The notes beneath the pieces are model-generated. The model was not told where the DNA came from and searched no databases. It saw only the letters and a list, made by a program, of their open reading frames with translations. Shown piece by piece: positions 8,382 to 16,934 of a stretch of DNA of 64,000 nucleotides (position 1 is its first letter; each line of letters begins with the position of its first letter). A program made the translations under genes and the position numbers. The stretch is from Nocardioides sp. Root240 (GTDB lineage Bacteria > Actinomycetota > Actinomycetes > Propionibacteriales > Nocardioidaceae), in NCBI RefSeq assembly GCF_001428825.1, contig NZ_LMIT01000002.1, positions 667,916-731,915 of the forward strand, read 5' to 3'.

Positions 8382-8957
8382 GTGGCCCGCCGTCCCGACC
8401 CCGCCAAGCGGGAGCGGATCGTCCACACCACGCGCGAGCTGATCCGTCGCCGCGGCGTCGCGGGCACCACCATGCTCGACGTCGTCGCGGAGGCGGGCGC
8501 CTCGCGGGGATCGCTCTACCACTTCTTCCCCGGCGGCCGCTCGGAGATGGTGGAGGACGCCGTGCGCGAGGCCGTCGAGGAGTACTCGACCGCACTGCTC
8601 GCACTCGCCGACCTCGAGCCCGTCGAGGCGATCCCGCTGATCGTGGAGGTCTGGCGGGCCGAGGCCGAGGCGAGCGGCTACACGGCCGGCTGCCCGGTCG
8701 TGGCCGCCGCGCTCGGCGGGGAGAGCGAGCCGGTGGCCCGCGAGCTCGCCGGCCGCGCGTTCGCTGACTGGACCGATGCCGTCGAGGCGTGGCTGGTCCA
8801 CGTCGGCGTGCCCGAGGCGCGCGCCGCCGGCATGGCGACGCTGCTGCTGGCCGCCGTCGAGGGCGCGGTGGTCGTCGGCCTCGCGCAGCACTCGAGCGAG
8901 CCCATGCTGCGCGTGGCCGACGAGCTGGTCAGGATCGTCGAGGCCGAACGACGCTGA
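8382..8957 (+). CDS. TetR-family transcriptional regulator
   Basis: A 191-residue repressor-type protein. The N-terminal helix-turn-helix (residues 8-55: RERIVHTTRELIRRRGVAGTTMLDVVAEAG followed by ASRGSLYHFFPGGRSE) is typical of TetR. The C-terminal ligand domain contains SGYTAGCPVVAAALGGES, characteristic of the TetR_C (LmrA/YxaF-like) subgroup. The GTG start is 2 nt after the OYE stop, implying co-transcription. It probably controls the OYE gene through the palindrome at 7104-7119. It ends 3 bp from the convergent UvrA-like gene. Confidence 0.82.
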   Translation: MARRPDPAKRERIVHTTRELIRRRGVAGTTMLDVVAEAGASRGSLYHFFPGGRSEMVEDAVREAVEEYSTALLALADLEPVEAIPLIVEVWRAEAEASGYTAGCPVVAAALGGESEPVARELAGRAFADWTDAVEAWLVHVGVPEARAAGMATLLLAAVEGAVVVGLAQHSSEPMLRVADELVRIVEAERR

Positions 8958-8960
8958 GGA

Positions 8961-11309
8961 TCAGCCGCCGACGTACTCCGCGAGGTGCTGGCCGGTGAGC
9001 GTGTCCGCCTGCGCCACCAGCTCGGCGGGAGTGCCCTCGAACACGACACGGCCGCCGTCGTGGCCCGCGCCCGGACCGAGGTCGATGATCCAGTCCGCAT
9101 GGGCCATGACGGCCTGGTGGTGCTCGATCACGATGACCGTCTTGCCGGCATCGACCAGGCGGTCGAGCAGGCCGAGGAGGTTGGCGACGTCGGCGAGGTG
9201 GAGGCCGGTCGTCGGCTCGTCGAGGACGTAGACCCCGCCCTTCTCCTTGAGGTGCAGCGCCAGCTTGACCCGCTGCCGCTCGCCGCCCGAAAGCGTGTTG
9301 AGCGGTTGGCCGAGGGTGAGGTAGCCGAGCCCGACGTCGCGGAGGCGGCCGAGGATGTCGGCCGCGGCCGGCACCTTCGTGTCGGGCGCCGAGAAGAGCT
9401 CCAGGGCCCGGTCGACCGGGAGCTCGAGCACCTCGGCGATGTTGAGCCCGCCGAGCCGGTAGTCGAGCACCGCCGCCTGGAACCGCTTGCCGCCGCAGTC
9501 CTCGCACGGCGTGGAGACGGTGTCCATGAAGCCCAGCTCCGTCACGATGACCCCGGAGCCCTTGCACGTCGGGCAGGCACCCTCCGAGTTGGCGCTGAAC
9601 AGCGCCGGCTTCACGTCGTTGGCCTTCGCGAACGCCTTGCGGATCGGCTCGAGCAGACCGGTGTACGTCGCCGGGTTGGACCGTCGCGAGCCCTTGATCG
9701 CCGCCTGGTCGATCGCCACGACGCCCTCGCGGCCGACCACCGAGCCGTGGACGAGCGAGCTCTTGCCGGAGCCCGCCACGCCCGTGACGACCGTGAGGAC
9801 GCCGAGCGGGATGTCGACGTCGACCTTCTGCAGGTTGTGCTCGTCAGCGCCCCGCACCTCGAGGACTCCGCTGCGCGCGCGCACCGTGTCCTTCAGGGAC
9901 GCGCGGTAGGACAGGTGCTCCCCCGTGCGCGTGCCCGAGGTCCGCAGCCCGTCGACGGTGCCCTCGAAGACGACCTCGCCGCCGCCGCTGCCGGCGGCCG
10001 GGCCCATGTCGACCACGTGGTCGGCGATCGCGATGGTCTCCGGCTTGTGCTCGACGACGAGCACGGTGTTGCCCTTGTCGCGCAGCTCCAGCAGGAGCTT
10101 GTTCATCCGTTCGATGTCGTGCGGGTGCAGGCCGATGGTCGGCTCGTCAAAGACGTAGGTCACGTCGGTCAGTGCCGAGCCCAGGTGGCGCACCATCTTG
10201 GTGCGCTGGGCCTCGCCACCGGACAGGGTGCCCGACGGCCGGTCCAGGGAGAGGTAGCCCAGCCCGATGTCGACGAACGAGTCGAGCAGGTGCAGCAGGG
10301 TGCCGATCAGCGGCGCCACACCCGGCTCGTCGATGGTGCGCAGCCACTCCGCGAGGTCGGTGACCTGCAGGGCGGCCACCTCCCCGATGTTGCGGCCCTT
10401 GATCGTGACCGACCGCGCCGACTCGTTGAGCCGGGTGCCGTCGCACGAGGGGCAGGTGCCGAAGACCGCGGCGCGCTCGACGAACGCCCGGATGTGGGGC
10501 TGCAACGAGTCGACGTCCTTGGCGAACATCGACTTGCGGATCTTCGGGATCAGGCCCTCGTAGGTGATGTTGATCTTGTCGACCTTGATCTTGCGCGGCT
10601 CGGCGTACAGGAAGTCGTCGCGCTCGGCCTTGGTGAACTTCGCGACCGGCTTCTCCGGCGGGAGCACCGCCTTGTAGGCCGCGACCATCCAGCCGTCGGC
10701 GGTGTAGCCCGGGACGAGGATGGCGCCGTCGACGAGCGACCTGCTCTCGTCGACGATCTCGGAGAGGTCCAGGTCGGAGACGGTCCCGCGCCCCTCGCAC
10801 TGGGGGCACATGCCACCGAGGTAGACCTGCTGCTTGATGACGTTCTTCTTCCCCGACTCGGTCACCGAGGCGCCGCCGACGGTCGTCGTCGGGATGTTGA
10901 AGGAGAACGCGGTGGGCCCGCCGATCGAGGGCTCGCCGATGCGTGAGAACAGCGACCGCAGCATCGCGTGCGCGTCGGTCACCGTGCCCAGCGTCGAGCG
11001 CGGATTGGCGCCCATCCGCTCCTGGTCGACGAGGATGGCCGTGGTCAGTCCCTCCAGCACGTCGACGTCGGGTCGCGGGAGGTTGGGCATGAAGCCCTGC
11101 ACGAACGTCGAGTAGGTCTCGTCGATCAGTCGCCGCGACTCTGCTGCGATCGTGCCGAACACCAGCGAGCTCTTGCCGGAGCCGGAGACCCCGGTGAACA
11201 CCGTCAGCCGGCGCTTCGGGATCTCGACATCGACGTCCTTCAGGTTGTTCTCGCGTGCGCCCCGGACCCGGATGAGGTCGTGGCTGTCGGACGGGTGGGG
11301 GGTGGTCAT
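8961..11309 (-). CDS. UvrA-like ABC ATPase (short UvrA paralogue)
   Basis: A 782-residue excinuclease-A-like protein with two ABC modules. Walker A1 is GVSGSGKSS near residue 40 and Walker A2 is GVAGSGKSS near 515. The signature motifs are [11 protein letters not shown] and [11 protein letters not shown], with Walker [13 protein letters not shown] and [12 protein letters not shown]. Zinc-type cysteine pairs are [24 protein letters not shown] and CEDCGGKRF. Canonical UvrA is about 950 residues; this form lacks most of the UvrB-binding insertion, as in the class that includes UvrA2 and the daunorubicin-resistance protein DrrC. A role in DNA-damage or drug tolerance, rather than standard nucleotide-excision repair, is inferred. 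It is the last gene of an SDR-AraC-VOC-UvrA-like cluster. Confidence 0.82.
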   Translation of the reverse strand: MTTPHPSDSHDLIRVRGARENNLKDVDVEIPKRRLTVFTGVSGSGKSSLVFGTIAAESRRLIDETYSTFVQGFMPNLPRPDVDVLEGLTTAILVDQERMGANPRSTLGTVTDAHAMLRSLFSRIGEPSIGGPTAFSFNIPTTTVGGASVTESGKKNVIKQQVYLGGMCPQCEGRGTVSDLDLSEIVDESRSLVDGAILVPGYTADGWMVAAYKAVLPPEKPVAKFTKAERDDFLYAEPRKIKVDKINITYEGLIPKIRKSMFAKDVDSLQPHIRAFVERAAVFGTCPSCDGTRLNESARSVTIKGRNIGEVAALQVTDLAEWLRTIDEPGVAPLIGTLLHLLDSFVDIGLGYLSLDRPSGTLSGGEAQRTKMVRHLGSALTDVTYVFDEPTIGLHPHDIERMNKLLLELRDKGNTVLVVEHKPETIAIADHVVDMGPAAGSGGGEVVFEGTVDGLRTSGTRTGEHLSYRASLKDTVRARSGVLEVRGADEHNLQKVDVDIPLGVLTVVTGVAGSGKSSLVHGSVVGREGVVAIDQAAIKGSRRSNPATYTGLLEPIRKAFAKANDVKPALFSANSEGACPTCKGSGVIVTELGFMDTVSTPCEDCGGKRFQAAVLDYRLGGLNIAEVLELPVDRALELFSAPDTKVPAAADILGRLRDVGLGYLTLGQPLNTLSGGERQRVKLALHLKEKGGVYVLDEPTTGLHLADVANLLGLLDRLVDAGKTVIVIEHHQAVMAHADWIIDLGPGAGHDGGRVVFEGTPAELVAQADTLTGQHLAEYVGG

Positions 11310-11337
11310 GCGGCGGGTGCTGCCTCTCCGTCGGTCG

Positions 11338-11745
11338 TCAGGCCTGGTTGATGCGGACGTGGTTGCCGGCCGGGTCGCGGAACGCGCAGTCGCGGACGCC
11401 GTACGGCTGGTCGATCGGCTCCTGGATGACCTCGGCTCCGGTGGCCTGGATCCGGTCGAAGATCCCGTCGAGGTCGGAGGTGCTCAGGACGACCGTGGCG
11501 TAGGTGCCCTTGGCCATCATCTCGGCGATGGTCGACTTCTCGTCCTCGGTGATCCCGGGGTCCGCGGCGGGCGGGGCGAGCACGATCGAGGGGCCGCCCT
11601 TGCCGGCGGGCGCGACGGTGATCCACCGCATGTCGCCGTAGCCGACGTCGTTGAGCACCTCGAAGCCCAGGACGTCGCGGTAGAACGCCAGCGAGGCGTC
11701 CGGGTCGGTCTGCGGGAGGAAGCTGTGCTGAATGCTGATGTCCAT
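11338..11745 (-). CDS. VOC-family protein
   Basis: A 135-residue glyoxalase-like protein: MDISIQHSFLPQTDPDASLAFYRDVLGFEVLND at the N-terminus and the PYGVRDCAFRDPAGNHVRINQA ending typical of VOC proteins of the YP_/PhnB-like group. The ATG was chosen because it starts the first strand and because the longer frame runs into the AraC gene. Its ATG is 5 bp from the AraC stop, so the two are co-transcribed. An AraC regulator paired with a VOC enzyme is a recurring arrangement in actinobacteria, probably sensing and removing a small reactive compound. Confidence 0.8.
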   Translation of the reverse strand: MDISIQHSFLPQTDPDASLAFYRDVLGFEVLNDVGYGDMRWITVAPAGKGGPSIVLAPPAADPGITEDEKSTIAEMMAKGTYATVVLSTSDLDGIFDRIQATGAEVIQEPIDQPYGVRDCAFRDPAGNHVRINQA

Positions 11746-11750
11746 GGCCG

Positions 11751-12257
11751 TCACGCTAGTGGGGCCTCGAAGCGGGGCGCTTCTCGATTCCTGACCACCT
11801 CGTCGGCGGCGTCGGGCGAGGTCTGCGCGCCCCCGCGGCGCAGCGGGCGGGTGACCTTCTTGGTCTCGCACGACGGCGGCTCCAGCAGGCCCTCGCCGCC
11901 CACTGCCACGGCCTCGCGGTAGGCGCTCGGCGACACCCCGACCAGCTCGGTGAAGCGGGTGCTGAAGGTGCCGAGCGAGGAGAAGCCGACCGCGAAGCAG
12001 ACGTCGGTGACGGACTGGTCACCGCGCCGCAGCAGCGCCATGGCCCGCTCGATCCGGCGGGTCATCAGGTAGGAGTACGGCGGCTCGCCGTACGCCCGCT
12101 TGAACTCGCGGCTCAGGTGGCCGGCTGACAGGTGCACGTCGCGCGCGAGCGCCTCGACGTCGAGGGGCCGGGCGTACTCGCGGTCGATCCGGTCCCGGAC
12201 CCGGCGCAGCAGCCCCAGCGTCTGGAGGTACTGCTCGCGGGCCGGGTCGGTGCTCAC
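11751..12257 (-). CDS. AraC-family transcriptional regulator
   Basis: A 168-residue protein consisting mostly of the AraC DNA-binding domain: residues 15-110 hold both helix-turn-helix units (RPLDVEALARDVHLSAGHLSREFKRAYGEPP and QSVTDVCFAVGFSSLGTFSTRFTELVGVSPSAYR). There is no cupin-type effector domain; the C-terminal 50 residues are basic and disordered. It overlaps the upstream SDR gene by 4 bp and precedes the VOC gene by 5 bp. The ligand could be sensed by the partner VOC protein, but that is inference. Confidence 0.83.
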   Translation of the reverse strand: MSTDPAREQYLQTLGLLRRVRDRIDREYARPLDVEALARDVHLSAGHLSREFKRAYGEPPYSYLMTRRIERAMALLRRGDQSVTDVCFAVGFSSLGTFSTRFTELVGVSPSAYREAVAVGGEGLLEPPSCETKKVTRPLRRGGAQTSPDAADEVVRNREAPRFEAPLA

Positions 12258-13105
12258 CCGTCAGATCGTGCCACGTCCACCCACGCCTCGCTCCGCTCCC
12301 ACAGCTCGAGGGCGAGCTCGTCGGTGACCACTCGCGAGAGCTGCTTGACCTTGCGGTCGTCGTAGTAGAGGCCGGTCTGGCCGGCGACGTCGGGCGAGGT
12401 CGCGCAGTACAGCGAGGTCTGTGCGCCCTGGGTGGTGTTCTTCATGAACAGCTTCATCACGTGGCGCAGCCCCGGCGGGACCTCACGCCACACGTCGGAG
12501 GCGATGGCGCCCGGGTGGAGGGAGTACGTCGTGACGTCCGTGCCCTCGAGACGGCGGCCGAGCTCGCGGGCGTGCAGCACGTTGGCGAGCTTGGAGACGC
12601 AGTACTCGTCGAAGGCGGTGCGGGTCACCGACGGCCTGCGCACGGCGTCCCAGTCGATGCCCTTCGCGCGGTAGTGCCCGGTGCTGGCGACGTTGACGAT
12701 CCGGCCCGGGCCACTGGCCACGACGTGGTCGCGCAACAGCTCGGTGAACAGGAAGGTGCCGACGTGGTTGGTGCCGAAGGCGAGCTCGAAGCCGCTCGCG
12801 GTCATGCCACGCTTGCCCGCGAGGCCCGCGTTGTTGATCAGCACGTGCAGCGGCTCGCCGGCGGCAAGGAAGGTCGCTGCCGCGGCACGCACCGAGTCCA
12901 GGTCGCCGAGGTCGAGCGGGATCCAGTCCAGGTCGTTGTTGCCGGTCTGCGCCGCGATCTCGCGGATCACCGCGCGGTTCTTCTCCTCCGACCGGCCCGC
13001 GATCACGACGCGTGCGCCGCGTCCGGCCAGGTCCCGCACCGTCTCCTTGCCGATCCCGGTGTTGCCCCCGGTGACGAGGAAGGTGCGTCCGCTCAACTCG
13101 CTCAT
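12254..13105 (-). CDS. Short-chain dehydrogenase/reductase (retinol-dehydrogenase-like)
   Basis: A 283-residue NAD(P)-dependent oxidoreductase of the SDR superfamily. The cofactor motif TGGNTGIGK begins at residue 12, then NNAG (about 90) and the catalytic Ser/Tyr/Lys set (VNVASTGH; YCVSKLAN). The sequence HPGAIASD...LRHVMKLFMKNTTQGAQTSLYCA is characteristic of the retinol dehydrogenase/WWOX-like group. The ATG at 13105 was chosen; the longer open frame continues through repeat copies A and B and is not credible. It is the first gene of the SDR-AraC-VOC-UvrA-like cluster. The substrate is unknown. Confidence 0.85.
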   Translation of the reverse strand: MSELSGRTFLVTGGNTGIGKETVRDLAGRGARVVIAGRSEEKNRAVIREIAAQTGNNDLDWIPLDLGDLDSVRAAAATFLAAGEPLHVLINNAGLAGKRGMTASGFELAFGTNHVGTFLFTELLRDHVVASGPGRIVNVASTGHYRAKGIDWDAVRRPSVTRTAFDEYCVSKLANVLHARELGRRLEGTDVTTYSLHPGAIASDVWREVPPGLRHVMKLFMKNTTQGAQTSLYCATSPDVAGQTGLYYDDRKVKQLSRVVTDELALELWERSEAWVDVARSDG

Positions 13106-13191
13106 GGCCTCATCCTCGCCGAGCGGAGGAGGCATCGTCGTCCTCCCGCGGGAGGAATGTCCAGCGGCGGCTGCCGGCGTGCTCGCAGTGT

Positions 13192-13253
13192 TGCGGTTTG
13201 GTCCCAAACCGCAACATTTCGGGCCCTGGAGCTGCGGTTCGTGCCCAAATCGT
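13192..13253 (+). repeat. Palindromic repeat copy A (palindrome + degenerate unit)
   Basis: The 22-bp palindrome occupies 13192-13213 (TC centre on the plus strand). An AACATTTCGGGCC linker follows, then the degenerate unit TGCGGTTCGTGCCCAAATCG at 13233-13252. It is the only copy whose palindrome does not face a nearby stop codon. It pairs in inverted orientation with copy B. Confidence 0.85.
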
Positions 13254-13374
13254 GGGGTTGCTCGACGGTCGCCGAGTCCCACACGAGTTCCCCCGCAGCC
13301 CGTGGCCCGGTCACTCCGTCCGCACCACGTCCCAGGCGCGACGGCCACGCGCCAGCGCTTTTCGCGGACCGCAT

Positions 13375-13434
13375 CGTTTGGGCAGAAACCGCAGCCCGCA
13401 GCGCCGATTTGTTGCGGTTTGGGACCAAACCGCA
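13375..13434 (-). repeat. Palindromic repeat copy B
   Basis: The perfect 22-bp palindrome is at 13413-13434 and the degenerate unit at 13375-13393. Read along the minus strand, the palindrome comes first, 64 bp after the P450 stop codon. It is flanked by GTTGCGG/CCGCAAC extensions. Confidence 0.88.
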
Positions 13435-13498
13435 ACGGTCTGGGGGCCGCGACAGGTGACACCCCGATCCGGGGCGAGGCTCGAACGAGCGACAGCGA

Positions 13499-14818
13499 TC
13501 AGGCTGTCAGCTTGATCCTGATCGCGAACAGGTCGAGGCCGTAGGGCAGCGGCTTCGAGGGGTTGAGCGACGGCGAGACCAGCTCCGGGGTGGCGCGCGT
13601 GAGCAGCGCGGCGAGGAACGCCTGGCCGAGGAACACCGACATTCCGGCGCCGGGGCAGCCCTGCGGGCCGTGGCTGAAGAAGTTGAAGCCCCACGACGAG
13701 CCGGCATCACCGGTGGCCCACTCCCCGGGGGCGCAGCGGTCGGCGTACTCCACCCGGCCGCGGTCGCGGTGGTTGTGCAGGTTGTGGATCAGGAGCTGGC
13801 TGCCCTCCGGGAGCACCTTGCCGTCGGGGAAGGTGACGTCGCGGGTGGTCACCCGGCCGAAGAGGGGTGTGGTCGGCCACAGCCGCATCGCCTCGAGGAT
13901 CACGCCGCCGAGGTAGTCGAGGCCGGCGACCTCCTTGGCTCGGGTCAGCACCGTGCCCTCGAGCTCGGCGTAGACCTCGGTGCGCACCTCGGGGTGGCTG
14001 CCGATCACGGCGAGTGCGCGGGCCAGGTTGGCCGGCAGGGTGTCGCCCATCGCGAACAGCCAGTGGATCAGCTGGCCCGGTACGTCGGTCGCGTCGTCGT
14101 GCGGCGCCGCGGCGACGAGCGACACGAGCGAGCCCTTCTCCGCCGTCTCGACGTACGACGCGATCCGGGCGACCAGGTCGTCGTAGCCCTTCGCGGGCTT
14201 GCCCGGCGTCTTGTTGCCGGCCGCCATCAGGTCGCCGAGCAGCGCCGTGAGGTCGGTGTCGTCGGCGGCGGCGTCCCCGAAGACCACGCGACGGGTGAGC
14301 CGCTGGAAGGACGTGTTGAGGTCGTCGTACCCGATCTCGCCGTCGAGTCCCGCAGCCTCCTGCGCGGCCACCTTCACCATGCGCAGCGCCAGGGAGTGCA
14401 GTGGCCTCCCGGTCTGCAGCACGGCCTCGGCGAAGTCGCGCCGGTTGCGCCACAGGTCGCCGCGCGAGAGCGTGAGGGCGTCGGGCTGGAAGGCGCTCAT
14501 GCCGGCCTTCTTGGCGGGCGGGTCGGACGCGAACGGGTCCGGCGAGCCGCCGAGGACGAACTCGATGTCGGCCGGGTCGCTGAGCAGCAACGCCTCGTCG
14601 GTGGCGACGCGGACCCAGAACGGGCCGGGACCGTACTTGCGGACCAGGCCCTGCACGAGCGTGAACGCGAACAGGTCGGCACGTGCCACCCCGGCCACCT
14701 TGGTCGGCAGCTCGCGCTTCTTGAACAGCCCCTGGATCACGTTCGGCACGCCGACCTGCGCAGTGAAGCGCACGCCCTCGATCACCGACGCGTGCGGAAA
14801 GTCCTCAGCCTTGCCCAT
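13499..14818 (-). CDS. Cytochrome P450
   Basis: A 439-residue P450 monooxygenase or hydroperoxide-converting enzyme. The heme thiolate is Cys388 in FFSHGPQGCPG. The K-helix ExxR is E309-A-M-R312. The I-helix region reads LFAMGDTLPAN, keeping the acid-Thr pair but with Met-Gly in place of the usual Gly-x, so oxygen activation may differ. No ferredoxin gene is adjacent. It overlaps the end of the PucR gene by 14 bp and so lies in one operon with it. An alpha-dioxygenase-like peroxidase is transcribed divergently nearby. The pairing of such a peroxidase with a P450 recalls fungal Ppo oxylipin synthases, in which the two domains are fused. The substrate is unknown. Confidence 0.85.
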   Translation of the reverse strand: MGKAEDFPHASVIEGVRFTAQVGVPNVIQGLFKKRELPTKVAGVARADLFAFTLVQGLVRKYGPGPFWVRVATDEALLLSDPADIEFVLGGSPDPFASDPPAKKAGMSAFQPDALTLSRGDLWRNRRDFAEAVLQTGRPLHSLALRMVKVAAQEAAGLDGEIGYDDLNTSFQRLTRRVVFGDAAADDTDLTALLGDLMAAGNKTPGKPAKGYDDLVARIASYVETAEKGSLVSLVAAAPHDDATDVPGQLIHWLFAMGDTLPANLARALAVIGSHPEVRTEVYAELEGTVLTRAKEVAGLDYLGGVILEAMRLWPTTPLFGRVTTRDVTFPDGKVLPEGSQLLIHNLHNHRDRGRVEYADRCAPGEWATGDAGSSWGFNFFSHGPQGCPGAGMSVFLGQAFLAALLTRATPELVSPSLNPSKPLPYGLDLFAIRIKLTA

Positions 14819-16055
14819 CTCGGTCCCCCACGGTCTTGGTCCTCATCGGTTGGTCGGGCGCGGTGCGCTCTCCGCTCCAGCGGCGGCGCACCTCCAGCGC
14901 CAGGCACAGCTCGGCCACCTGGCGCGGGTCCGTCATCGAGCGGCCGGTCAGCTCCTCGAGCCGCCGCAGCCGCTGGCGCACCGTGTTCGGGTGCAGGAAG
15001 AGCGCCTCGGCCGCGTGCGAGGTCGACCCGCCCGCGTCGAGCCAGGCCGCGAGCGTGTCGAGCAGCAGGTCCCGGTCACCGGTGCGTTGCTCGTCGAGGC
15101 GCGAGAAGACCGTGCGGGCGACCCGCTGCAGCATCTCCGGCGATCCGGTCGCGGCCAGCGCGAGCGGCGAGTCCTCGAAGACCCGGACCAGGTTGCCGGC
15201 GCCGGTGCGCGCGCTGCCCATCGCGGACTCGGCCAGCCGTACGGCGTCGCGGGCGTCGGTCAGGTCCTCGAAGGGTGAGCTGACCCCGGTCGGGGTGGTG
15301 GCCAGCTGGCGCAGCCGGGCGACCAGCTCGGCGACGCGGTCGGCCCGTCGTACCTCCACCAGGCCGAGCTGGCGGTCGGGCCGCAGCAGCCAGACGGAGG
15401 GCAGGTCGCGGGCGCGCAGGTCGGCCTCGAGGTGCTCGAGCGCCGGCTGCCCCAACGTGGGTACGGCGACGGAGACGGCGACGTACGGACCGCCGACACC
15501 GAGCCCGAGCATCCCGGCGAGCTCCCAGACCGCGGCCCGCTCGCCGATGCGTCCACCGAGCAAGGCATCGACCAGCGCGGTGCGGCGCTCCTGATGACGT
15601 ACGAGCTGGTCAGCCGTCGTCTCCGCGTGGGCGGCGGAGGCCGCGTGCGCGAAGGCGTCGTGAGCGGCCACGGCGTGCTCGGTGGCGGCCAGCAGGGTCT
15701 CGGTGTCAGCGCCAGCCGCGCGGGACTCGGCGACGACGTGCTCCCAGATGTGCCGGAACCCGACCCGGTACGCCGCCAGCAGGGCCGGCAGCGGCACGCC
15801 GGCCGCCGCACGCTGGCGCCCGGTCTCCTCCGCGGCGACGAGGTCGAGATCCTGCTGGACGGTCAGCGCGCTGAAGACGAACCGGAGGTGCTCGACCGAG
15901 CTCGCCCGCAGCTCGCCCGTGGCAACGGTCGGCGAGGCGGCGTAGAACGGGACCTGCGCGAGCACCGCGTCGGCGAGCGCTGCACCGAGCTCGTCGGAGC
16001 GCGCCAGCAGGGCGTGGCCGAGGGCGGCGACGTCCCCCACCTCGTCCACACGCAT
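14805..16055 (-). CDS. PucR-family helix-turn-helix regulator
   Basis: A 416-residue regulator of the PucR/CdaR type. The N-terminal 170 residues form a RsbRD-like helical sensor (VGDVAALGHALLARSDELGAALADAV...). A GGDEF-like central domain covers about 180-300. The C-terminal HTH_30 domain contains WLDAGGSTSHAAEALFLHPNTVRQRLRRLEELTG. The start was placed at MRVDEVGD (16055) because homologues begin there; an upstream ATG at 16136 lies in the promoter region. Its stop overlaps the P450 start. It probably controls the P450 and the divergent peroxidase genes, with sites in the 186-bp gap, which carries AGTGTGA/TCACACT half-sites. Confidence 0.82.
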   Translation of the reverse strand: MRVDEVGDVAALGHALLARSDELGAALADAVLAQVPFYAASPTVATGELRASSVEHLRFVFSALTVQQDLDLVAAEETGRQRAAAGVPLPALLAAYRVGFRHIWEHVVAESRAAGADTETLLAATEHAVAAHDAFAHAASAAHAETTADQLVRHQERRTALVDALLGGRIGERAAVWELAGMLGLGVGGPYVAVSVAVPTLGQPALEHLEADLRARDLPSVWLLRPDRQLGLVEVRRADRVAELVARLRQLATTPTGVSSPFEDLTDARDAVRLAESAMGSARTGAGNLVRVFEDSPLALAATGSPEMLQRVARTVFSRLDEQRTGDRDLLLDTLAAWLDAGGSTSHAAEALFLHPNTVRQRLRRLEELTGRSMTDPRQVAELCLALEVRRRWSGERTAPDQPMRTKTVGDRDGQG

Positions 16056-16241
16056 GCAGGAGATCGTAGGGCCGATCGGTGTCGAGTGTGATGTGCGCCA
16101 CCACCGTCCTCGCCGACGATCAGTGTGGCCGGACACATAGACGGAGCCACGTGGTGCTCGTCACACTGAGCGCCGGGGTCGGACCCGGTCATGGGGACCG
16201 GTGTCCCGGCACTCAGGTCCATCGATGACTGGGGGGTTGCG

Positions 16242-16892
16242 ATGACAGAGGCAGCACAGGGCGACCAGGACACCGCCACGCGGCTTGCCGACCTGCGTGC
16301 CGCCACCGGTGGTCCGGGGACGGCCGCCGCGGCGTGGACCTGGCTGGAGGAGCTGCGCGGTGCCGCTCGTGAGGACCTCAGGTCCACCGAGCCGGTGCTC
16401 GATGCACTGTTCGCGGCCGGGTCCACGCCGACCACGCTCGACGGGGCGACCGAGGGCATCCTCGTCGCCACGACCACGAACCGCGTGCTCGACACCGCGG
16501 TGAAGGCGCTCACCAGCGTGTGGATGCCGTGGCGCGGCAAGCGCTTCGACCTCGAGTCGGGCAGCGGCGACAACCGGATGACCGAGTCCTCGAGCCTCGT
16601 CGGCAAGCTGCTCTGGCCGCTCTACTCGATGCGCACCGACGATGACGGCAGGTCTGCCTTCGACTTCTCGACGTACGCCGAGCCGGGTGTCGAGGACCCC
16701 GATGTCGACGTCCTCGTCATCGACTACGCCGGGATCCCGGACAACCCGGCGCTGGTGATCCGCAGCATCCGCGACGAGCTGGTCGAACTCGTGCCCGGCG
16801 TCTACCTCGGGAAGATCTTCTTCAAGATGCCGAAGCTGACCGGTGACGGCGGCTTCGAGCGCATCGGGTTCTTCGCCCTGCGCACCCCCTGA
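16242..16892 (+). CDS. Conserved hypothetical protein beside heme peroxidase
   Basis: A 216-residue soluble protein. The ATG at 16242 follows GGGGGG 5-10 nt upstream; an earlier ATG lacks support. Residues 45-85 (TPTTLDGATEGILVATTTNRVLDTAVKAL) and 90-105 (WMPWRGKRFDLESGSGDNRM) look like a calycin-like or DUF4334-like module. The C-terminal half contains VLVIDYAGIPDNPALVIRSIRDELVELVPGVYLGKIFFK. A conserved LDYAG..NP...RDELVEV.PG.YLG pattern often travels with animal-type heme peroxidases, so it may bind the lipid substrate or product. The domain name is tentative. The peroxidase follows 42 bp later. Confidence 0.65.
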   Translation: MTEAAQGDQDTATRLADLRAATGGPGTAAAAWTWLEELRGAAREDLRSTEPVLDALFAAGSTPTTLDGATEGILVATTTNRVLDTAVKALTSVWMPWRGKRFDLESGSGDNRMTESSSLVGKLLWPLYSMRTDDDGRSAFDFSTYAEPGVEDPDVDVLVIDYAGIPDNPALVIRSIRDELVELVPGVYLGKIFFKMPKLTGDGGFERIGFFALRTP

Positions 16893-16934
16893 CCCGCCCT
16901 CCCCTCCCAGGAACCCCCGAAGGAAGCCGAACCG

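Larger units (their letters stand above)
13106..13498. other. Intergenic region carrying an inverted pair of palindromic repeats
   Basis: This 393-bp gap between the P450 stop and the SDR start has no credible gene. It contains repeat copies A (13192-13253) and B (13375-13434) in inverted orientation around about 120 bp of unremarkable GC-rich sequence. Short frames through the repeats encode recurring fragments (RFGPKPQ, GLGPNRN) that reflect the repeat and not a protein. Confidence 0.75.

Noticed and set aside
13192..13434. attL/attR-like sites of an integrated element
   Set aside because: No integrase, tRNA or phage gene lies between or near the repeats, and the orientation is inverted rather than direct.
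16085..16167. AGTGTGA and TCACACT half-sites in the PucR/peroxidase gap
   Set aside because: The 7-bp half-sites are 69 bp apart and could be chance; no consensus for PucR was available to support an operator.
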